Part shown: positions 50,001 to 56,000 of the stretch, piece after piece
Layout: every line of letters begins with the position of its first letter
How positions within the stretch are numbered: position 1 is the first letter of the stretch
Assembly (NCBI RefSeq): GCF_000208865.1
Contig: NC_018392.1
Span: 3,296,652-3,360,651 of the forward strand
Direction: 5' to 3'
Length of the DNA stretch: 64,000 nucleotides
Source: Neospora caninum Liverpool
Lineage: Eukaryota; Apicomplexa; Conoidasida; Eucoccidiorida; Sarcocystidae
The notes under the pieces: generated by a model
Seen by the model: the letters and a program-made list of their open reading frames with translations, nothing else
What the model was told of the DNA's origin: nothing
The model's database searches: none
Position numbers and translations under genes: made by a program

Positions 50001-53000
50001 GAAAACTACAATCGGCCAATGAGATATTGTAGCAACATCGTGTTGCCGGCAGGGGGTCTCGTCTTTCATAGATGACGATGACAGGCCGTACACGGTATCG
50101 CCCGTTTCACCTGTCGAGGCTTGAACACTCACATGAAATGTTTTGACACTCCTGTCTGCGTAGCGCGGCGACAAGCATCTGGTCCCGGTAGAACATTCAG
50201 GCCATACCGACGCTCACACAGGATCCTGAATTCGCTTTCGGTTGTCCTCCCTGCCCCGTTATTTGTTTGGCCTGGGGACGCCTTAAGCTTCGCTGGCTTT
50301 CCAGTTGTAGGGGCGGGGTCGCGATGGGGCCGCAGTGCCATGTGATGCTTCGTTTCGTTTGCGTTCTACCAATGTGAGGGCATACGTTTGTCCCCACGTC
50401 TATTTTCAGCTTTTTATCTGGTGCTGGCCGCTTCGCGAATGCAGCAGTGATATTTATCCAAGCCCAGTTGCCTGCGCCGCGCCATGACGGGCTCCTATTC
50501 CCCCCGTAGCAACAGTGTCTTTTTGGGTCATATCCTGATCCCATTGAACAAAATAGGCTCCGACTAGTGCGGGCCAGTCATACACCGGCCTGGTACAACG
50601 TGAAACAACAGTGTCTTTTTGGGTCATACCTGATCCCATTGAGCGATATAGTCTCCGACTAGTGCGGGCCAGTCATATATCGGCCCGGTACAACGTGAAA
50701 CAACAGTGTCTTTTTGGGTCATACCTGATCCCATTGAACGATATAGTCTCCGACTAGTGCGGGCCAATCATACATCGGTTCGGCACAATGTACCTTTATG
50801 TTGAGATTCCGTGGGTTGCTGCGCTATTGCAGGACAGAGCTCCCGGCACCTCGTGATTGCCTGGAAAGCAAGGTCGGATTTGTTAGGGGTGGTCGCATGT
50901 GTTCCCAGAGTTACCACGTATGGTGATTTGTGGTATTGCTTCACAGGCTGTAGGCACACGAAGGCGAATTTGTGAAAATTGTGGCGGGTTGGTGGTTGAC
51001 GGGGAAGCGATGATCCAGCAGCGTCTGCCACGACAGCACAAATCACCCGAGACGATGGGGGACTGCGGCAACACTGACACACCGCGGGAGCACCGACGGA
51101 GGAGGGCAGCGCCGGCGTACAGCCGCTGCACCGGCGGCCGACAGCAGCAATTCGTTTCTCTTGCTGGGAATGGGTGATAACTCGTGCGATTCTCTGTGCA
51201 AGGGAAGGGAAGCGAGCAATGTATGTAGGAGGCAGTGGCACGGAGGGAGGACGGGGCCAATAGGTTTTGTGGTCCAGCACGACTTGGAATATGCATTCGG
51301 TTGCCTTGCAGAGTGTCGAATGTAACCGTTCGAGGAGCACACGAGGTGTGAAGTTGGATGGCGCGTGCCCGCATGGCGGAGTGTTCATCGGCGTCACCTC
51401 TAATACAGCGTCATGGCAGACGCATGGGAAATTAATCCACTAGCAGGGGACGAGGCGACAGTCCGACTTGTCTGTAGGTGTCACTGGTTGCCCGCCGTTT
51501 CAACCGCGCTTTGTGTCTTCGTACTGTGCGCCGCTGCCACGCCTTCCTCCTTTATTTTTTGTTCAGTCTCAGGGTGTATGTAGTCGTAGTCACGGCTTTG
51601 GGGCTGAAAGGGAACGGGAGTTGCTTTTGTGGGAGCGATGACGAACTGCGCGTAGTGAGCCGATGCAGGCTGGAGATAATTGTGAGCGTTGCCGACGTTG
51701 CGGCCCAATATTTACATGACGCTGTGGTCTGGGTGACGCACGCGCACTGGCTCGCGAGGCTCACAAGGGCAGGCTGATGCGTGGCAAGCGCGACCGCGGA
51801 GAAAATGCTATGACACGTCCTTCATTCTATGTCATATGAATGGACAACCGTGGATTTTGTCAGCTGGTGGAAGTACGCACTCCCTTACGCGGTTCTCCAT
51901 AGTGATGCGAAGAATCAGCGCATGGGAAACCGCACACCTGGCGTGTCGCTGTACGTGGGGGGGGTTCGATGTTTTTAGCCGGGGATGTCGAGGGCCGATG
52001 CTAGTGAGGCCGCGTATGTCTGACTTGTATTAGAGGAGACATTTGATGGAAACCTTTTGACGCACGTGGCTGGTGTGGGCGACGGGAGGCCTTTCGTCCC
52101 CCCCGAAACAGCCCCCCCGAACCCTCAGTCCGCTCTGGCCCTGTCCGTGACTTCTATGTTCGCTCTGGATTGCCCTCTCTGCGTGTGGACTGGTGGCGCC
52201 TTGTATGACCGTTGGGTTCCTGGCCATAGAGGTGGAGTCCGGGTGGGGCCGATATGGCACATCTGATACAGTCCCCTCATAATTTGCGTGTTGGATACGC
52301 ACCCTGATTTCCCCATGGATTCCCGAAATTGTGTCTGATTGGTGAGCGCATCCGGGGTGCAACACTCATATATATGAAACCAGTGTCCCTGCAGCCGATA
52401 GGGCAGCTAACCACCTTTGGTCCCCCTCAGAGCAGGGCAGTCATCCAGACGAAGGGAATCTGGAGGATTTGTGCAGCGCCTCCGTTAAATTGTACTGCGA
52501 ATTGATGTTGCTGGTGTGTAGCCACGCTGATGCTGTGGGACGCGCCTGCGGGTACATCCCGTTTTCTGGAGAGCACAGGTGGTGGTGACGGGGGTGCCTG
52601 CATTTCTGCCGACACGCCGCGCGTATGATGAATCACTTTCTTGCATCACAGGCAGTATGCACACGATGACGTCTGTCTTCAATTTGTCTCGCGGTGGTAT
52701 TGGGGGCGACGGTGCATCGGGGGCGTCCCTCTCGACTACAGATATGCCGGATGGGTCCTGAGGTCGACAGCAGCCGTGTGTCTCTCTTGGTGGGAATGAG
52801 CGATAGCGCGAGCGATTGTCTGTGCAGGTGAGCCGGTCGGGAGCTTGTTAGATCGGGGCAGTGGCGCGGAGGTACTACGGGTTCAGAATGGCCGTACGGC
52901 CCAATGCAACATGGCATATTCACCCGGTGCCGCTTCTGTGGATCCGGGTGGGTAAGCGACAGGAGTGGCTCAGGTGTGGAATGGATTTCTGGAGTCACGC

Positions 53001-56000
53001 GTGACGACAGCTTCTGGGTCGATGGTGGGCCCTACAGAGCGGGGTGGACAGCATCTCAGGAAGCAGGCGCATGGCGAGAAACGAGGCTGCACTTCGACGC
53101 CAGAAGGGCGTCACTGGCAGCATCCGTTTGCAGCAGCCCACGGGTGCGCTCGGAGCAGCTCGGAGCATGGTCCCTTCTGCTCGCTGCTCTTGGTCGTGGA
53201 TAGTCGCAGGCGGTAGGTAGTCATGAGTTTCCGGATGAAAGGGAACGGGATTTGCTTTTGTGGGAGCGATGACGAACTGCGCGTAGTGAGCCGATGCAGG
53301 CTGGAGATAATTGTGAGCGTTGCCGACGTTGCGGCCCAATCTTTACATAACGCTGTGGTCTGGGTGACGCACGCGCACTGGCTCGCGAGGCTCACAAGGG
53401 CAGGCTGATGCGTGGCAAGCGCGACCGCGGAGGAAATGCTATGACACGTCCTTCATTCTATGTCATATGAATGGACAACCGTGGATTTTGTCAGCTGGTG
53501 GAAGTACGCACTCCCTCACGCGGTTCTCCATAGTGATGCGAAGAATCAGCGCTTGGGAATCTGCACACCTGGCGTGTCGCTGTACGTGGGGGGGGTTCGA
53601 TGATTTTGGATGGGGATGTCGAGGGCCGATGCTAGTGAGGCCGCGTATGTCTGACTTGTATTAGAGGAGACATTTGATGGAAACCTTTTGACGCACGTGG
53701 CGGGTGTGGGCGACGGGAGGCCCTTCGTCCCCCCCGAAACAGCCCCCCCGAACCCTCAGTCCGCTCTGGCTCTGTCCGTGACTTCTATGTTCGCTCTGGA
53801 TTGCCCTCTCTGCGTGTGGACTGGTGGCGCCTTGTATGACCGTTGGGTTCCTGGCCATAGAGGTGGAGTCCGGGTGGGGCCGATATGGCACATCTGATAC
53901 AGTCCCCTCATAATTTGCGTGTTGGATACGCACCCTGATTTCCCCATGGATTCCCGAAATTGTGTCTGATTGGTGAGCGCATCCGGGGTGCAACACTCAT
54001 ATATATGAAACCAGTGTCCCTGCAGCCGATAGGGCAGCTAACCACCTTTGGTCCCCCTCAGAGCAGGGCAGTCATTCAGACGAAGGGAATCTGGAGGATT
54101 TGTGCAACGCCTCCGTTAAATTGTACTGCGAATTGATGTTGCTGGTGTGTAGCCACGCTGATGCTGTGGGACGCGCCTGCGGGTACATCCCGTTTTCTGG
54201 AGAGCACAGGTGGTGGTGACGGGGGTGCCTGCATTTCTGCCGACACGCCGCGCGTATGACGAATCACTTTCTTGCATCACAGGCAGTATGCACACGATGA
54301 CGTCTGTCTTCAATTTGTCTCGCGGTGGTATTGGGGGCGACGGTGCATCGGGGGCGTCCCTCTCGACTACAGATATGCCGGATGGGTCCTGAGGTCGACA
54401 GCAGCCGTGTGTCTCTCTTGGTGGGAATGAGCGATAGCGCGAGCGATTGTCTGTGCAGGTGAGCCGGTCGGGAGCTTGTTAGATCGGGGCAGTGGCGCGG
54501 AGGTACTACGGGTTCAGAATGGCCGTACGGCCCAATGCAACATGGCATATTCACCCGGTGCCGCTTCTGTGGATCCGGGTGGGTAAGCGACAGGAGTGGC
54601 TCAGGTGTGGAATGGATTTCTGGAGTCACGCGTGACGACAGCTTCTGGGTCGATGGTGGGCCCTACAGAGCGGGGTGGACAGCATCTCAGGAAGCAGGCG
54701 CATGGCGAGAAACGAGGCTGCACTTCGACGCCAGAAGGGCGTCACTGGCAGCATCCGTTTGCAGCAGCCCACGGGTGCGCTCGGAGCAGCTCGGAGCATG
54801 GTCCCTTCTGCTCGCTGCTCTTGGTCGTGGATAGTCGCAGGCGGTAGGTAGTCATGAGTTTCCGGATGAAAGGGAACGGGATTTGCTTTTGTGGGAGCGA
54901 TGACGAACTGCGCGTAGTGAGCCGATGCAGGCTGGAGATAATTGTGAGCGTTGCCGACGTTGCGGCCTAATCTTTACATAACGCTGTGGTCTGGGTGACG
55001 CACGCGCACTGGCTCGCGAGGCTCACAAGGGCAGGCTGATGCGTGGCAAGCGCGACCGCGGAGGAAATGCTATGACACGTCCTTCATTCTATGTCATATG
55101 AATGGACAACCGTGGATTTTGTCAGCTGGTGGAAGTACGCACTCCCTTACGCGGTTCTCCATAGTGATGCGAAGAATCAGCGCATGGGAAACCGCACACC
55201 TGGCGTGTCGCTGTACGTGGGGGGGGTTCGATGTTTTTAGCCGGGGATGTCGAGGGCCGATGCTAGTGAGGCCGCGTATGTCTGACTTGTATTAGAGGAG
55301 ACATTTGATGGAAACCTTTTGACGCACGTGGCGGGTGTGGGCGACGGGAGGCCCTTCGTCCCCCCCGAAACAGCCCCCCCGAACCCTCAGTCCGCTCTGG
55401 CTCTGTCCGTGACTTCTATGTTCGCTCTGGATTGCCCTCTCTGCGTGTGGACTGGTGGCGCCTTGTATGACCGTTGGGTTCCTGGCCATAGAGGTGGAGT
55501 CCGGGTGGGGCCGATATGGCACATCTGATACAGTCCCCTCATAATTTGCGTGTTGGATACGCACCCTGATTTCCCCATGGATTCCCGAAATTGTGTCTGA
55601 CTGGTGAGCGCATCCGGGGTGCAACACTCATATATATGAAACCAGTGTCCCTGCAGCCGATAGGGCAGCTAACCACCTTTGGTCCCCCTCAGAGCAGGGC
55701 AGTCATTCAGACGAAGGGAATCTGGAGGATTTGTGCAACGCCTCCGTTAAATTGTACTGCGAATTGATGTTGCTGGTGTGTAGCCACGCTGATGCTGTGG
55801 GACGCGCCTGCGGGTACATCCCGTTTTCTGGAGAGCACAGGTGGTGGTGACGGGGGTGCCTGCATTTCTGCCGACACGCCGCGCGTATGACGAATCACTT
55901 TCTTGCATCACAGGCAGTATGCACACGATGACGTCTGTCTTCAATTTGTCTCGCGGTGGTATTGGGGGCGACGGTGCATCGGGGGCGTCCCTCTCGACTA

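Noticed and set aside
48866..51397. 209-codon minus-strand frames (48866-49495, 50768-51397) as paired genes
   Set aside because: Same reason: copies within the 1902-bp duplication, antisense to the array, with low-complexity composition from the G-rich strand.
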